64,000 bases of DNA from contig CM076943.1 of assembly GCA_039566865.1 (NCBI GenBank), positions 16,354,001 through 16,418,000 of the forward strand. Reading direction: 5' to 3'. Below, one piece after another: positions 42,303 through 53,013 of this stretch (position 1 is the stretch's first letter; every line of letters begins with the position of its first letter). The translations under genes were made by a program, and so were the position numbers. This stretch comes from Aurelia coerulea. Taxonomy: Eukaryota; Cnidaria; Scyphozoa; Semaeostomeae; Ulmaridae. The notes below the pieces were generated by a model. The model did not search any database and was not told the origin of the DNA. It worked only from the letters and a program-made list of their open reading frames with translations.

Positions 42303-43952
42303 TAGCCTACGCGTAGACCCATTATCCCAAAGGAGGAAAGGGTCTACGAAACAAAGAGCAAAAGCTTGCTACTGAGGTTTCTAGATTTCTGGAAACTTAA
42401 TCTATGCAGCCTTTGTTTCAACCATAGAAATATTTCTATTTCTATGGTTTCAACGCGTTTCACAGATCATTTGAAAAGGGCATTAGAATTATTAGGGTAA
42501 CACGGGGTAAAGTGAACTACGGGGTAAAGTGAACTACTCAGAACATTCGCGCTTCTCTCCAAAAGTAAACATGCAATGATAAAACGTGATTTATGCCCAA
42601 TGCTTTGGTACATGTGCTCACAGAAAATGAAAACATTTTTGCAAAATAGTTCTTCCTATTGTTGCAAAAAATCCCTTTACCCGAGGCAGTAGAAACAACC
42701 TCGGGAAATTATGGTTTATAGGTCTGGGCTCCTATCTTTGGTCTTAATTTTTTACCCCTAGACGAAATTCATTTCTATAATTGTTTTGATCGATTTGAAG
42801 CACATGCCATGTGTTTACTTTTTCCAAAAGAAAAGGGCCAAGAAAGACTTTTTTGTCAGCTAACATAATATTTTAAAAGATCTACCGTTCAGTCGATATT
42901 TTGCTTCGACCGGGGTAAAGTGAACTACCCATGATTTTTGATTTTCTCATATGAACATTAAGTCAGATGAAGAAAACCTATTTCATCTCATTTGCTTCAT
43001 AATTCTGCCTTCAGAAAATCATAATTTGCAGGACAATTTTTCGCTCTGATGACACAGAAATATATTCTGATACCAGCTCCCTGAAATACCTCCAAAAATT
43101 TGACAGCCTAAGTTTGACCTTCATTCAAAAATGCGGTTACTGATCTAAGAATTTCATTGGGATTTGATGAAGCAAGTATACCTATTGACATAGAAAGGAT
43201 AAATGGCCATCACTGTGAAATTAGAATATTGATAATTCTGTTAATTGATAATTGATAAGTTAATTGATAATTGTCATAGATTTATAACTATTTTTGGTTT
43301 TATTTCTGGGTGGAGGTTTCAGGGCAAAGTGAACTACTTTGAAAATAGTGTTTCTCTTTGTGGTGATTTGGTATTTATATGTAATATAGTGTTTTCCAAG
43401 TATATTCCCATTATTGTTCATCGAATTGTATTCAGGTCTTGCAATCTGACTCGAATTTGTGACTTTAATAATAGTTTTTGGTTGATATTTCATCTGCAAA
43501 GATCGTTCTCAACGTAGGTCACCGTTTAATTTTTTTAAATATCACTTTTGCGAAAATTTTGGGTTTATTTCGTTTTTGTGCAAAATAAATCATGTTTTCG
43601 GGTTTTACCAGCATCATTTTGGTTTTATCGAACAATTGCTAAGTAGTTCACTTTACCCCGGCCTGGGGTAAAGTGAACTAGGCAGAGCGGTCGCCAAAGA
43701 AAGCTCTTTTGTGAGACAATGGAAAAAGATTTGAAAAATATTTTTGCTTGATAAACTGACCCAAAGACATAATGTCAAAACAACGTTAAAAAGTTTGCCC
43801 TCAGCTACAATATCTTTAGGATATCCTTGAAAAACCTTCAAAATAGTTCACTTTACCCCGTCTTACCCTAATTGGGCGGCCGTAGAAAAAGGGTTGCTCT
43901 TTGTTTCGTAGACCCTTTCCTCCTTTAGGATAATGGGTCTACGGGTAGGCTA
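42303..43952. mobile_element. Middle element of the nest, 9-bp target duplication
   Basis: Perfect 9-bp duplication GAGGTTGAT at 42294-42302 and 43953-43961. Inverted ends start TAGCCTACGCGTAGACCC and end GGGTCTACGGGTAGGCTA; pairing continues through GGAGGAAAGGGTCTACGAAA for about 60 bp. The 99-bp palindrome at 58628 has the same start (TAGCCTGCG) and a 9-bp duplication. Nine-base duplications occur in Mutator-like and some other superfamilies. A third element lies inside. Confidence 0.9.
42495..43868. mobile_element. Innermost element of the nest, TA-flanked
   Basis: Inverted ends GGGTAACACGGGGTAAAG and CTTTACCCCGTCTTACCC, with TA on each side. The word GGGGTAAAGTGAACTA, part of the ends, occurs again at about 42521, 42912, 43321 (one change), 43644 (reverse) and 43665. 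No transposase frame; the overlapping frames at 43245-43517 and 43260-43499 lie on opposite strands and look accidental. Confidence 0.8.
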
Positions 43953-44327
43953 GAGGTTGATCCGCAACATTTTTTGTATCGTATCAAAAGTGATCCGCTA
44001 CCGTGTAAACGGGGTCTTGATTGCTTCAAAGAAACTTCAAGTATTTGGCATAAAGTATTCATTGGTAATCATTTACAGGTTGATTATTTTCAAAACTACA
44101 ACGCCCTCTAGATCGTAGATTACATGGGCAGTTTTCCGCAAAATTATTTGAATAGAAAGGAAAGCGCAATAATTCTGAGAAAAGATCTAGGTATTAAAGA
44201 TTGCCAATGAACACTTAGAATGAAAGACCTAAAGTCACTTTCAATTCGTTAAATCAAACAAAAGATGCATCAACCTATCGTGAAAAGTTTTTAGATATTT
44301 CATTCCTATGCTGTTCTGTATACATGG

Positions 44328-44692
44328 ATTTTTTATAAGAAACTAAGAATTTTGGCCAGTGCTGAAAGTTTCTTAAAATTATCAGATGTTTAGCACTCAG
44401 AGCTTCTTACGAATTCCTTTAAGGTTCCATAACAATCTTCATATTTACTTCTTGTTCCAATCTGAACATTTCAAAACAAAGTTTTTGAAACTTTCCAGTG
44501 TTTAGACATTACTCAAGTACCTTTCGAGTGATATGATAGAAGAAACAAGTGAAAAAAAGTAAAAATATGTCAAGGAATTCATTTATCAAAATAAATAGTT
44601 TCTTTAGTTATATTTTCCCAGTACTGGAGTTTCTAAAATTTTTCGTGATCTGAGAGTTGAGTTTCTTGTAGGCTGTTTCTTATCAAAAAAAC
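44328..44692 (-). repeat. TTATAAGAAACT repeat, copy 2
   Basis: Reverse orientation of 39000-39345: TTTTTTATAAGAAACTAAG, then AGCACTCAGAGCTTCTTACG, CCATAACAATCTTCATATTT and CCCAGTACTGGAGTTTC, closing near TGTTTCTTATCA. Confidence 0.75.
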
Positions 44693-46080
44693 CTGTTGAA
44701 AAAACTCACTCCTTTCCCCTATCATTGCAATCGCCTGACGCTATCATACTTACAAGTGAATTTGTTGAATTCTTCTTTGAATCTTCTAGCACTTGAATGC
44801 TGGAATCAATTTTTTTGTAGATTAGCATGTAAGCTTATACATCATAAAATTCACTAGCTAATGAATTCGTCGATATCCACTGATTATGCAGCAGCTCCCA
44901 GAAAATCTAGTTAAGAATAGAACAGCTAAAAATACTCAGGAATTGGTTACAAAGGCTTAGTAACGATTAGAAAGGGCTTTCAACTTGCAATAGTTTCAGA
45001 CCTGATTTTTGAGACTAAATAAGGAAACTACTTAACGGAAATAAATCGTCCTAACCCTTTCAATACTCATTTAGAGTAAAAAGCAGCTAAAAACAGCTGT
45101 GTAGAAATTTATCTTTGAAATGAATAAGAACAATTAATTCTTAAGTAAGTTTTGCAAGTTTATACACCAGCAGTAATGCATTATATCTGGACAAAATCTA
45201 AGAATAATTCGCCAACAAAATCTTTCAACAATAAAAGGTCATTCAATTCAAAACTCAGTGGAAACAGGTGCCATCATGTGAAAGATAAGAAATAATTGTG
45301 TTTGTTGAAGCAGAATAATCTACATCATCTCGGTCATGCTGTCTTCACTGATAAAAAAAACTGGCTTAATTGCTAAGCTATGAATATTGAAGGCTTGATT
45401 AGCAGTGAAAAACGCTGATGCAAATCAGCATGGTATCGAGAGTTGTTGATGCTTAGTTTCGTTCAAGATTATGCATGTGCTGTTATCTCTATGGTCCTTC
45501 TAGTACATGGGTAAATCAAGCACTATTTTCTCATGGAGGGGGGCAAAAGTTTCCCAGATTTTATACGCAACCGTAATGCCTATTGCAACGCGATTTGGTA
45601 CACATGATTACCAAGCAATTATGATTCTAAAACTAGCATCATGAGCTATTTAGTCACATTTTCTGTTGCTAGGACACAAAACAATGGAAATTTGCTGAAA
45701 TTATTTCTACCTGCGTCAACACTATTACGAAATATAACCAGTTCCTACATCACCTACCTAGAGTTGCATTTGTCCACGATTACTTGAAAAAGACGTTCTT
45801 TGTTAAAATAGCTGAGGATTGTCAGACACAAGCTTTGTCCACCAAGTTCATGAATAATGTCACAATTCTACAGAAATATCCGTTCTGATGACAGAACTGT
45901 CTAGCTATAGGCACAAAATGAACCAATGTTTGGAGACAAAAATTGCAAAAAATTACATTCTATACTTGACAAGAACCAAATTATTTTGCCAGGGTTAGCT
46001 GATCTTGTGATTGGTCAAAAATGAACAAATTTGGCTTTTTTAGGGCATCAGGACGATCCCATAGGATTATCCTACCTCTC
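44693..46080. other. Interval without recognised gene
   Basis: At 45535-45560 the sequence GGAGGGGGGCAAAAGTTTCCC followed by TTGCAACGCGATTTGGTAC resembles the inside of a TTAA-element end, but no terminus was found. The rest is unrecognised. Confidence 0.35.
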
Positions 46081-46153
46081 ACAACTTAGGGTTGGTCTCA
46101 GCAAGTTAAATCTCCATAAATTCAAGCATAATTTTAGAGATATTTTAACCCAA

Positions 46154-47011
46154 GCGGCTCCGGAGAACGATTCTAAAAGAGACAACTCAGTGGCGGTCTA
46201 GGGGTCGTATCTGAAATAACATAACATTTGTTACATAAGACATACTGGTAAGTACTATAACGTCTTGTTTCGAGTAGTTAGGTGTCATTCTCCTCCACCG
46301 CAGTGAGGTAGTATTTCTCCTCTGCCGCAGCAAGAGGTAGTAGTAGTAATTCTCCTCCACGGCAGTGAGGTAGTATTTCTCCTCCGCCGCAGCGATAGGT
46401 AGTAGTGGTAATTCTCCTCCACGGCAGTGAGGTAGTATTTCTCCTCCGCCGCAGCGATAGGTAGCAGTGGTAATTCTCCTCCACGGCAGTGAGGTAGTAT
46501 TTCTCCTCCGCTGCAGCGATAGGTAGTAGTAGTCATTCTCCTACACCGCAGTGCGAGGTAGTATTTCTCCTCCGCAGTCGGCGAGAGGTAGTAGCAGTAT
46601 TTTTTGCGGTACTTGTAGTAGTTGTCTTAAAACTACAATAAACTACCTAGATCAATAACTAAAACAACTGGTTAATATGGGGAGGCTGGTTAAGGGGGCC
46701 ATGTTAAATCCCTGTATCTTAAGGTGCAAACAAGTATAGTTAACCTGGCCACCTATTGTGTGGCCCAAACCAAAACAAGGGGGGACAGATACGACCCAGA
46801 GAAATTTCCTAAGCATCCTAAGAAAAGGGGAAGGGTGGGTGGGAATTTCAGGAACGAATGGCCTCAGCAAAACGTTGCATGTGCTCTCAACCATGATGCA
46901 TGCTGGGAAGGGAGATGACAAAGCGCGGGAAATGGCCTACGCAGAGGGGTGAGGTAATTACACCTCCGCCTGTATGTTAAAAAACATTTATGGGGCATAA
47001 ATGTGCTAATA
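46154..47011. mobile_element. Insertion of unknown type inside LINE copy E
   Basis: About 858 bp lie between two AACCCAA sequences. No inverted ends are visible (GCGGCTCCGG left, ATGTGCTAATA right). It contains a 62-bp minisatellite and a unique part with CATGATGCATGCTGGGAAGG. It may be a retroposed sequence with a 7-bp duplication, or a complex rearrangement. Confidence 0.4.
46285..46600. repeat. 62-bp minisatellite
   Basis: About five units, each with ATTCTCCTCCACGGCAGTGA, GGTAGTATTTCTCCTCCGCC and GCAGCGATAGGTAGTAGTGG; the two halves of a unit are related to each other. Minus-strand frames (46278-46536) are translations of this repeat. Confidence 0.95.
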
Positions 47012-47348
47012 AACCCAATGTGCCCAACAAGCGATTTGATGGCATTGAAGACACGGAGCACTTTTTGTTGCTCTGCCCTTCTTTTGATGTTCAAAGACAA
47101 AATCTTCTCGCTGGAATTGTTGAATTATTACGACCATTTGTACAAATCATCAATCTTTCAAATCATTCTTTGACGCAGCTTTTATTGTATGGTGATCAAG
47201 ACCTTTCTAATGAGTTGAACAGAAATGTACTCGAATTAACTTGACGCTTCATCCACGAAACTGGACGGTTTGATTAAGATCTACTGAGATTTCAGCTATG
47301 CACTAAGCAATCACCAAGTCCTTATCGTCAGTGTTTCTTTTCCTTGTA

Positions 47349-47471
47349 AATTCTGTTTCACATCAGAGGTCAGGCATTTTACTTACATAGATCAACAACA
47401 AATGAGTTGCGCTCGTAGCATCAATAAATCCATCGCAACCCCGATCTATGACATCTGGTGTGAAACAGAAT
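47349..47471. repeat. Small inverted repeat
   Basis: ATTCTGTTTCACATCAGAGG pairs with a TGACATCTGGTGTGAAACAG-type right arm, with TACATAGATC / GATCTATGA inside. Possibly a small MITE; no clear target duplication. Confidence 0.5.
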
Positions 47472-47489
47472 CTAGTATAGTGTCCTTTA

Positions 47490-47680
47490 ATTTATAAATG
47501 TTCGTAGTGTGACTGTATACAGTTTAACGTTTCGTGTTTTTACACATAGGCCATGGGGTAGTCATAGTCTTTCGCTCCCCATGGTATCATACCTGTAGTG
47601 TCGTATAGTAATTAGAATTAGGTATAGTACAATGTAAAATATGTTGTAAAATTTGATATTTGAATAAATAAAAGAAAACA
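47490..47680 (+). mobile_element. 3' untranslated end of LINE copy E
   Basis: CCATGGGG at 47553 pairs with CCCCATGG at 47577 (loop TAGTCATAGTCTTTCG-like), then TATC and GTATAGTAATTAG; the end is GAATAAATAAAAG. The hairpin recurs at 35298-35331 with one base pair exchanged. Confidence 0.6.
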
Positions 47681-48019
47681 AATTCAAGCTTTCGCCTCGA
47701 GTTCAAAATAGTTGGCAAAAAGTTCGTTGGGGCAAATGTCAAATAAAGGAAATAGAGGCTCCTTCGCAGCAAATAGTAAAACAAGTCCATCCTTTTACGG
47801 ACGAAAGATAATTTTATTGCAGCAGGCTGTTGAAAATTCCTATTTCATAACATTGAGCTACGGTTTGGAGTCATCCAATAACATGACTAAATCAATTATT
47901 TCATCAAGGGTGACGAATTTGAATGAGAATTGAAATAGACGAAGTTGTTTGCAAATATATAGTTTTTATCTTCAAAGTTTCTGTTGTCTACAAATGCAAC
48001 AATTTACTTGCATTGCATA

Positions 48020-48366
48020 CCCGGGGGGTCACTACCATATGTACCAGTACGGGATGTGCCATTTTTTGGGGTACCTTTTTTCAGGCCGAAAATAAATTTT
48101 AGGGTGTCATTTTTGGTAACATCACAAATGAACATAAATTTTGGGGTGTCATTTTGGAAGAAAAATGCTTGAGGGTATTGAATTTAATCTGATTTCAGGT
48201 ACTTGGTTAGAATTTCGAATTTTGGTCACAATTTTAGGGTATCTTTTTTGAAAGGCCCGTAAATTTTGGGGTATGGTTTTTGAAAAATTGATAAATTTTA
48301 GGGAATGGTTTTACAATTAAAAATGGCACACCCCCGTCATCCGCCTATTGAAGTGACCCCCCCGGG
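48020..48366. mobile_element. G-tract-terminated element with perfect 8-bp duplication
   Basis: CCCGGGGGGTCACTACC and the mirrored end GTGACCCCCCCGGG. ATTGCATA is duplicated at 48012-48019 and 48367-48374. Words ATTTTGGGGT / TTTTTGGGGTA recur about eight times inside. No coding capacity. Confidence 0.92.
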
Positions 48367-48626
48367 ATTGCATATTGACTTGAAAAGAGAAATTGCTGTT
48401 TATATTGAAACAGATATAATTTTGTTGATAATGAGCTCCGACAGCAGCTTCCATTGTGCAGTACATTAAAACAATTCACAGTACTGAATTGCTGTCGGCT
48501 CCATTGCCTCAAAAATAAACTTCGTTGCCGATAAAACACACAAATTTTGGCCCTTTCCTTTCATCAATCAGGTCTCCCTAGAAGAAATATTGATGATTTG
48601 ATTCAGTGCAGTTATGAGCTTATTAT

Positions 48627-49476
48627 TCCTATCCAGACTAGGCTTTTTGAAACTATCTGGGGAGACTAGGGGGGCACAAAGTGCCCCCCTAGTTTTTCTC
48701 AGAATCGTAAGTGCTAGAGACTTGAAACTTGGCACAAGTAACAAACATGATAAGGCAAACAAGATGATGTGATTTGTTTTTGTTTATGTCACGTGATTAA
48801 GTGCTGACGTCAGCAAATGTTGCTAATTTGGGTGTAAAACCACATGTACTTTGTCGCGTTGTATCTCCAAATTGATAAAACATATCGATGTGATATTTGA
48901 AACATAGAAGGATTATATCCTTGTAATTCTTATTTTGAAATTTTTGCTTTGTAACACTAATATTTATGCTGATGTCAGCATTTATTTATTTTGTACGAAA
49001 AAAGAGCGATTTTTGTCTAAAATTGATTATAAATTACTTTTAAAAATATCAAAAAATGCTAAATATACATAAAAAGACCTGCTGCATCATATAATGTCAC
49101 TCATTCTTCTAAAAATGAAGCATAACATGGTTTTTCGTCAGTACGCATGCGCAACAACCAATTGTTGATGACGTCATCAAAATCGATAAACTATATGTCA
49201 AATGGAAGCTTGTTTCAAGACGAGTCCAAATTGTCATAGAGCCAGTGGTTCCAAAGCTTGACTTAAAAGGTATTTATTTTGCGGAGCACTCAATTTAAAG
49301 TCATGTGTTGACCCCCGGAATCAGTGTCAACATTTTTGAAATTGACATGAAAAGATGTCTCATAGATAGAAATTAAAAGTCACAAAAAGCTAGACTATTC
49401 TAGAGAAACTCGACGAGCTGTGTGGAAAAGTTTACTAGGGGGGCACTTTGTGCCCCCCCCCCTAGTCTGGATAGGG
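48627..49476. mobile_element. TTAA-flanked piggyBac-like non-autonomous element, family C
   Basis: The right side has TTAA (49477-49480), the left TTAT, a likely mutated TTAA. The ends CCTATCCAGACTAGG and CCTAGTCTGGATAGGG are inverted. Hairpins CAC-AAA-GTG (left) and CAC-TTT-GTG (right) are set in G/C tracts. Inside: CACGTG at 48790, TGACGTCA at 48805 and 49169, NRF1-like TACGCATGCGCA near 49142. This set is shared with family B. Confidence 0.88.
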
Positions 49477-49573
49477 TTAAATCATTTTTGAATAAAAAAA
49501 TCATTATCTTTGATAGTTGACTGAAATCATAAAAACTGTACCATGAAAATCTGCATGAATCACATAATAATCT

Positions 49574-49796
49574 ACAATCGTGGACAAAATATATTGGAAC
49601 AACGTAAGATTCTACAATTTCATTTGAACAACCCCCCTTTTACCCCCGATACAATGTTGTTTGGATGTTTTCAGCTTCAAGATGCCAACCAACATTGTTT
49701 CGGGGGTAAAAGGGGGTGGTGCAGATGTAAGAGTGAGAAGAACTGAGATAATCACCAAAAAATCAACTTTGTTCCAAATATTTTGTCCAGGATTGT
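49574..49796. mobile_element. 223-bp MITE with long internal hairpin, copy 1
   Basis: Ends ACAATCGTGGACAAAATAT and ATATTTTGTCCAGGATTGT are inverted. The inside pairs CCCCCTTTTACCCCCG with CGGGGGTAAAAGGGGG and ACAATGTTG with CAACATTGT. The twin at 50775-50997 has the same length and is nearly identical. Flanks read CT on both sides. Confidence 0.85.
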
Positions 49797-50087
49797 CTGG
49801 CAAAAATATTGATATATTAGACTTTGCCTGTGAACAGTGAACGTTGTATAACGTTTAACTTGCTTCTTTTTCGATCAAACATGTAGCCATCATCTACATG
49901 GAGGAGAAAGAATATTTTGCCACACCTCAAGTGACACACCCAACTAACACAAAAGAATGATTATAGAATTCAACTAAATCTGCAGTAATGATTGAATAAG
50001 GACACAATGATTTTATGCTCCTTTTAAAAACTATTGGAATCCAAATAGAGCAGGGACAGTGTCATTATATGATTTGATCACGGGTAA

Positions 50088-50315
50088 CCACAAGGGCAAC
50101 CACAAGGGCAACCACAAGGGTAACCATGATTTCATACTATTTTTCGTTGAATAAGCACGGGTAACCACGGGTAACCACGGGTAACCATAATATTTATAAG
50201 GAAACATAACTTTCCTTTTAAATATTATGGTTACCCGTGGTTACCCGTGCTTATTCAATGCAAAATAGTATGAAATCATGGTTACCCTTGTGGTTACCCG
50301 TGTGGTTACCCGTGC
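50088..50315. repeat. Palindrome built of GGGTAACCAC / GTGGTTACCC words
   Basis: Left side: four GGGYAACCACAA units, CATGATTTCATACTATTTT, GAATAAGCAC and three GGGTAACCAC units. The right side is the mirror image around about 50200. Ends are not sharply defined. It can form a long cruciform. Confidence 0.8.
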
Positions 50316-50774
50316 CAAAGCCCATCAGTGTATACATAAGATAATTTTGATGCAAACTTGCAAGTACCACATAGTCCTAAGATCGGCCATCTTTGCGAAA
50401 AGCTGCCATATTTGTTACCATAGAGATTTTTCATGCCAAAAGACGCCATTATTTCTGAATATCAGTTTGTTTATTGGAATTATGGATGAATGGCCTGAAC
50501 TTATTTCTCTACCAAATTATAAAGAAAAGTCAGACATGACCGTACTTGTCGTAAGTACTATAAAATTGGTTTATGATATGTTGTTCTGACAATGTGTGAA
50601 GATTTGCCAATTCCATCGTCAATACTGAGCCCTTCCTTGCTAATTTGATCATCTATCCTGTTAAAAGTGTCAAATGTTACATTTTTTCACTGATGCCATC
50701 TTACTGGTAAAGATTCTAATTATTTTTCGCATTTTCCCCTTTCTTTGACCAACCCTACAAGTTTCTTCATACAG

Positions 50775-50997
50775 ACAATCGTGGACAAAATATATTGGAA
50801 CAACGTAAGATTCTACAATTTCATTTGAACAACCCCCCTTTTACCCCCGATACAATGTTGTTTGGATGTTTTCAGCTTCAAGATGCCAACCAACATTGTT
50901 TCGGGGGTAAAAGGGGGTGGTGCAGATGTAAGAGTGAGAAGAACTGAGATAATCACCAAAAGATCAACTTTGTTCCAAATATTTTGTCCAGGATTGT
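50775..50997. mobile_element. 223-bp MITE with long internal hairpin, copy 2
   Basis: Same as 49574-49796 to within one or two bases. Flanks read AG on both sides. It carries no coding capacity. Confidence 0.85.
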
Positions 50998-51078
50998 AGG
51001 GTATAGACAAATGCAAGCAGGCATCGTAAGATAATATTCATGACAAACCCTGGCTTTATCTAAATTTGCATATATTAA

Positions 51079-51257
51079 ATTCGTAAGCGTACGAGGCGGG
51101 AGGCCTGGGGGCGGCGGCCCCCTCTAACTTCAGAAAAGTTATCGAAAATGAGCCCCAATCTGGCAAAAAATGCCCTAAGTCGGGCAAAATTATGCTAAAC
51201 AAAAGACTTTGTGTTGGGCAGTCCCCCAGATATTTTCTTCTCGCACGCTTATGAATA
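51079..51257. mobile_element. MITE with TCGTAAGCGTACGAG ends
   Basis: ATTCGTAAGCGTACGAG is mirrored by CTCGCACGCTTATGAAT at the right. A G/C hairpin (CCTGGGGGCGGCGGCCCCCT) follows the left end. The flanks are AAAT-rich; the duplication was not resolved. Confidence 0.6.
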
Positions 51258-51387
51258 AATTTCAGCAATGCTGTAAAATAAGTGTCCTTGTATATAGCTG
51301 ACTTTAATTAGCTTTTCCCCTACTAAAGTTGCTAACTTTTATTCAATTACATTAGTATTATTATTTTTAACCATTTTACCCACTTAA

Positions 51388-51760
51388 CTAAAAATTTGGG
51401 CCAGTTCTGAAAATTTCGTAATATTATCAGATTTTGAGTGCTCAGAGTTTCTTACGAGTTTCTTAGAGGTTCCATAACAATCTTCATGTTTACTACCTGT
51501 ACCCTCGTGAAGATTATTCAAAACAAGGTTTTTTAAGCCTTTTGAATGTTTACAGACATTACTCAAATACCTTACGAGTAATATGATACAGAAAAAGAGT
51601 GAAAATAATTAAAATATATGCCAAAGGATTTCTTTATCAAAATAAATAGTTTCTTAACTTATGTTTTCCCAGTACTGGCGTTTCTTAATTTTTTGGCGAT
51701 CTTATAGAGTTGAGTTTCTTATGGGCAATTTCTTGGGCAATTTCTTGTAAACAAAGTACT
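51388..51760 (-). repeat. TTATAAGAAACT repeat, copy 3
   Basis: Same order as 44328-44692: TTTGGGCCAGT, ATTATCAGATTTTGAGTGCTC, CCATAACAATCTTCATGTTT, CCCAGTACTGGCGTTTC. The terminal TTATAAG part is eroded. Confidence 0.7.
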
Positions 51761-52650
51761 TGTAGCTAGATGAATTTATTTCTTGCTCGGAGTTAAAAAC
51801 TACAGTATTAAAATTTCTATGAAACCAAGTTATTTCATTACTTGGAGTAGTCAATGTTTATAATACAAGACTTTGATTACACCGACTCCTCTATTATTCT
51901 AACTTAGCCTAAATTCTAGCCATTTTAGCTTACTGAACGTCAAGCTTGACCAACACTAACTGCAATTCAGCTTCTATTCTCTGTTGTGGGAAATAAACAC
52001 ATAAATCACCAGCAAACCTTGAGATTGCATCAATCTAAAATATCCATATCCAAAAGGGCAATAAAATTGAATTTACATACTCAGTTTCGTAAAATTATTC
52101 AATCGTGTTGCTCCGAATTTCTTCGTCATGCATAGAATCGTTGTTCACTTGAAATGATTGTTTGCGTGTGGAATTGTTACGAAAGCTAGATCTTTGCAGC
52201 GCAATGTTGAAGCAACTTTTGCCTCCAAATGGACTTTTATCCTGGATTACCCCAGTAGAAGCGTTTTTCCAACGTCGAAGAAAGGCTGGACAGTCGCTGT
52301 CAAATCGCTGTTGGTCCCCAGAAACATGCAATAGAAAATCAGAGCACGTGAAGATTATTCTTCTTTGCATATTTAACACAAGTGCAAAAAGCTAACAAAC
52401 AAGCGCTTTTTGCTAGTCTTGAAGGAAGCCTTTATTAGGAAACAATGATTACTCTTTAAGGATCTTCGTACTGAGAAGCATATGAAGTAAGAACGAGTTT
52501 TCTGTACTTCCACCTTCCTGGCCAACTAGTTTTTTTTACATATTCTCAAGAAAATATTTCGAGAGACATGAGGTTCACAAGTGCTCACTACTTATTGAAT
52601 CAAAACGACTGGAGGCCTGGATATATTCTAGCGTCGCAGTGAGAATTTGT
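51761..52650. other. Interval without recognised gene
   Basis: Frames at 52095-52379 and 52162-52395 overlap on opposite strands. I see no family resemblance. Nothing else was recognised. Confidence 0.35.
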
Positions 52651-53013
52651 GCATTTGAATCAGTTTCAGTTTCAGTTTCAGGTTCAGTTCCAGTTTCATA
52701 TATTTTAAATTCACTTCATACAATTTATAATTTACTATACTAACAGCTAACTAAACTACAAGGAAAAGAAAATATTACAGAAAATTAATACATTGGTATG
52801 GAAGATTAATACAATATACAAATACAGAGAAAAGAATAAATTGTATGGAGGGAATTACTTAAAGGAGGAGCTCTCTCAATAGGTAAACTAATCGAGGAGA
52901 GAGCCCCCCCTGTCCTACGAAAATTTGAAATTTGAAAATTGAAATTATGATGGACACATTTGATTTTCGTATGATAAAGTAGAAATTGTGCCAGAATCAA
53001 ACATAGCTTTGAA

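Larger units (their letters stand above)
41796..44016. mobile_element. Outer element of a triple nest, Harbinger-like ends
   Basis: The ends GACCCCCTTTACACGGTAGC and GCTACCGTGTAAACGGGGTC are inverted. The flanks share TTGATT, and TTA on the left faces TTG on the right. The GA..CC.TTTACAC form resembles the TWA-flanked elements at 1939 and 14678. The left side contains a 58-bp tandem array. The element is interrupted by a 1650-bp insert (42303-43952). No transposase frame. Confidence 0.75.
46085..47265 (+). pseudogene. LINE C-terminal coding remains, split by an insertion (copy E)
   Basis: 46085-46153 reads LSQLRVGLSKLNLHKFKHNF, then the frame is lost. It resumes after about 47012: RFDGIEDTEHFLLLCPSF and later LTQLLLYGD up to a stop near 47244. 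LR.GLS.L..H.F.HNF followed by the H-(F)-LL-C-P box is the typical C-terminal segment of one group of LINEs. The sequence AACCCAA at 46147-46153 and 47012-47018 brackets the interruption. Confidence 0.75.

Noticed and set aside
46278..46536. Minus-strand frames with repeated TTTTYRCGGGEILPH-like peptides
   Set aside because: Translations of the 62-bp minisatellite in different frames.
50088..50315. Internal telomere repeats
   Set aside because: The unit GGGTAACCAC is not the animal TTAGGG repeat, and the arrangement is palindromic.
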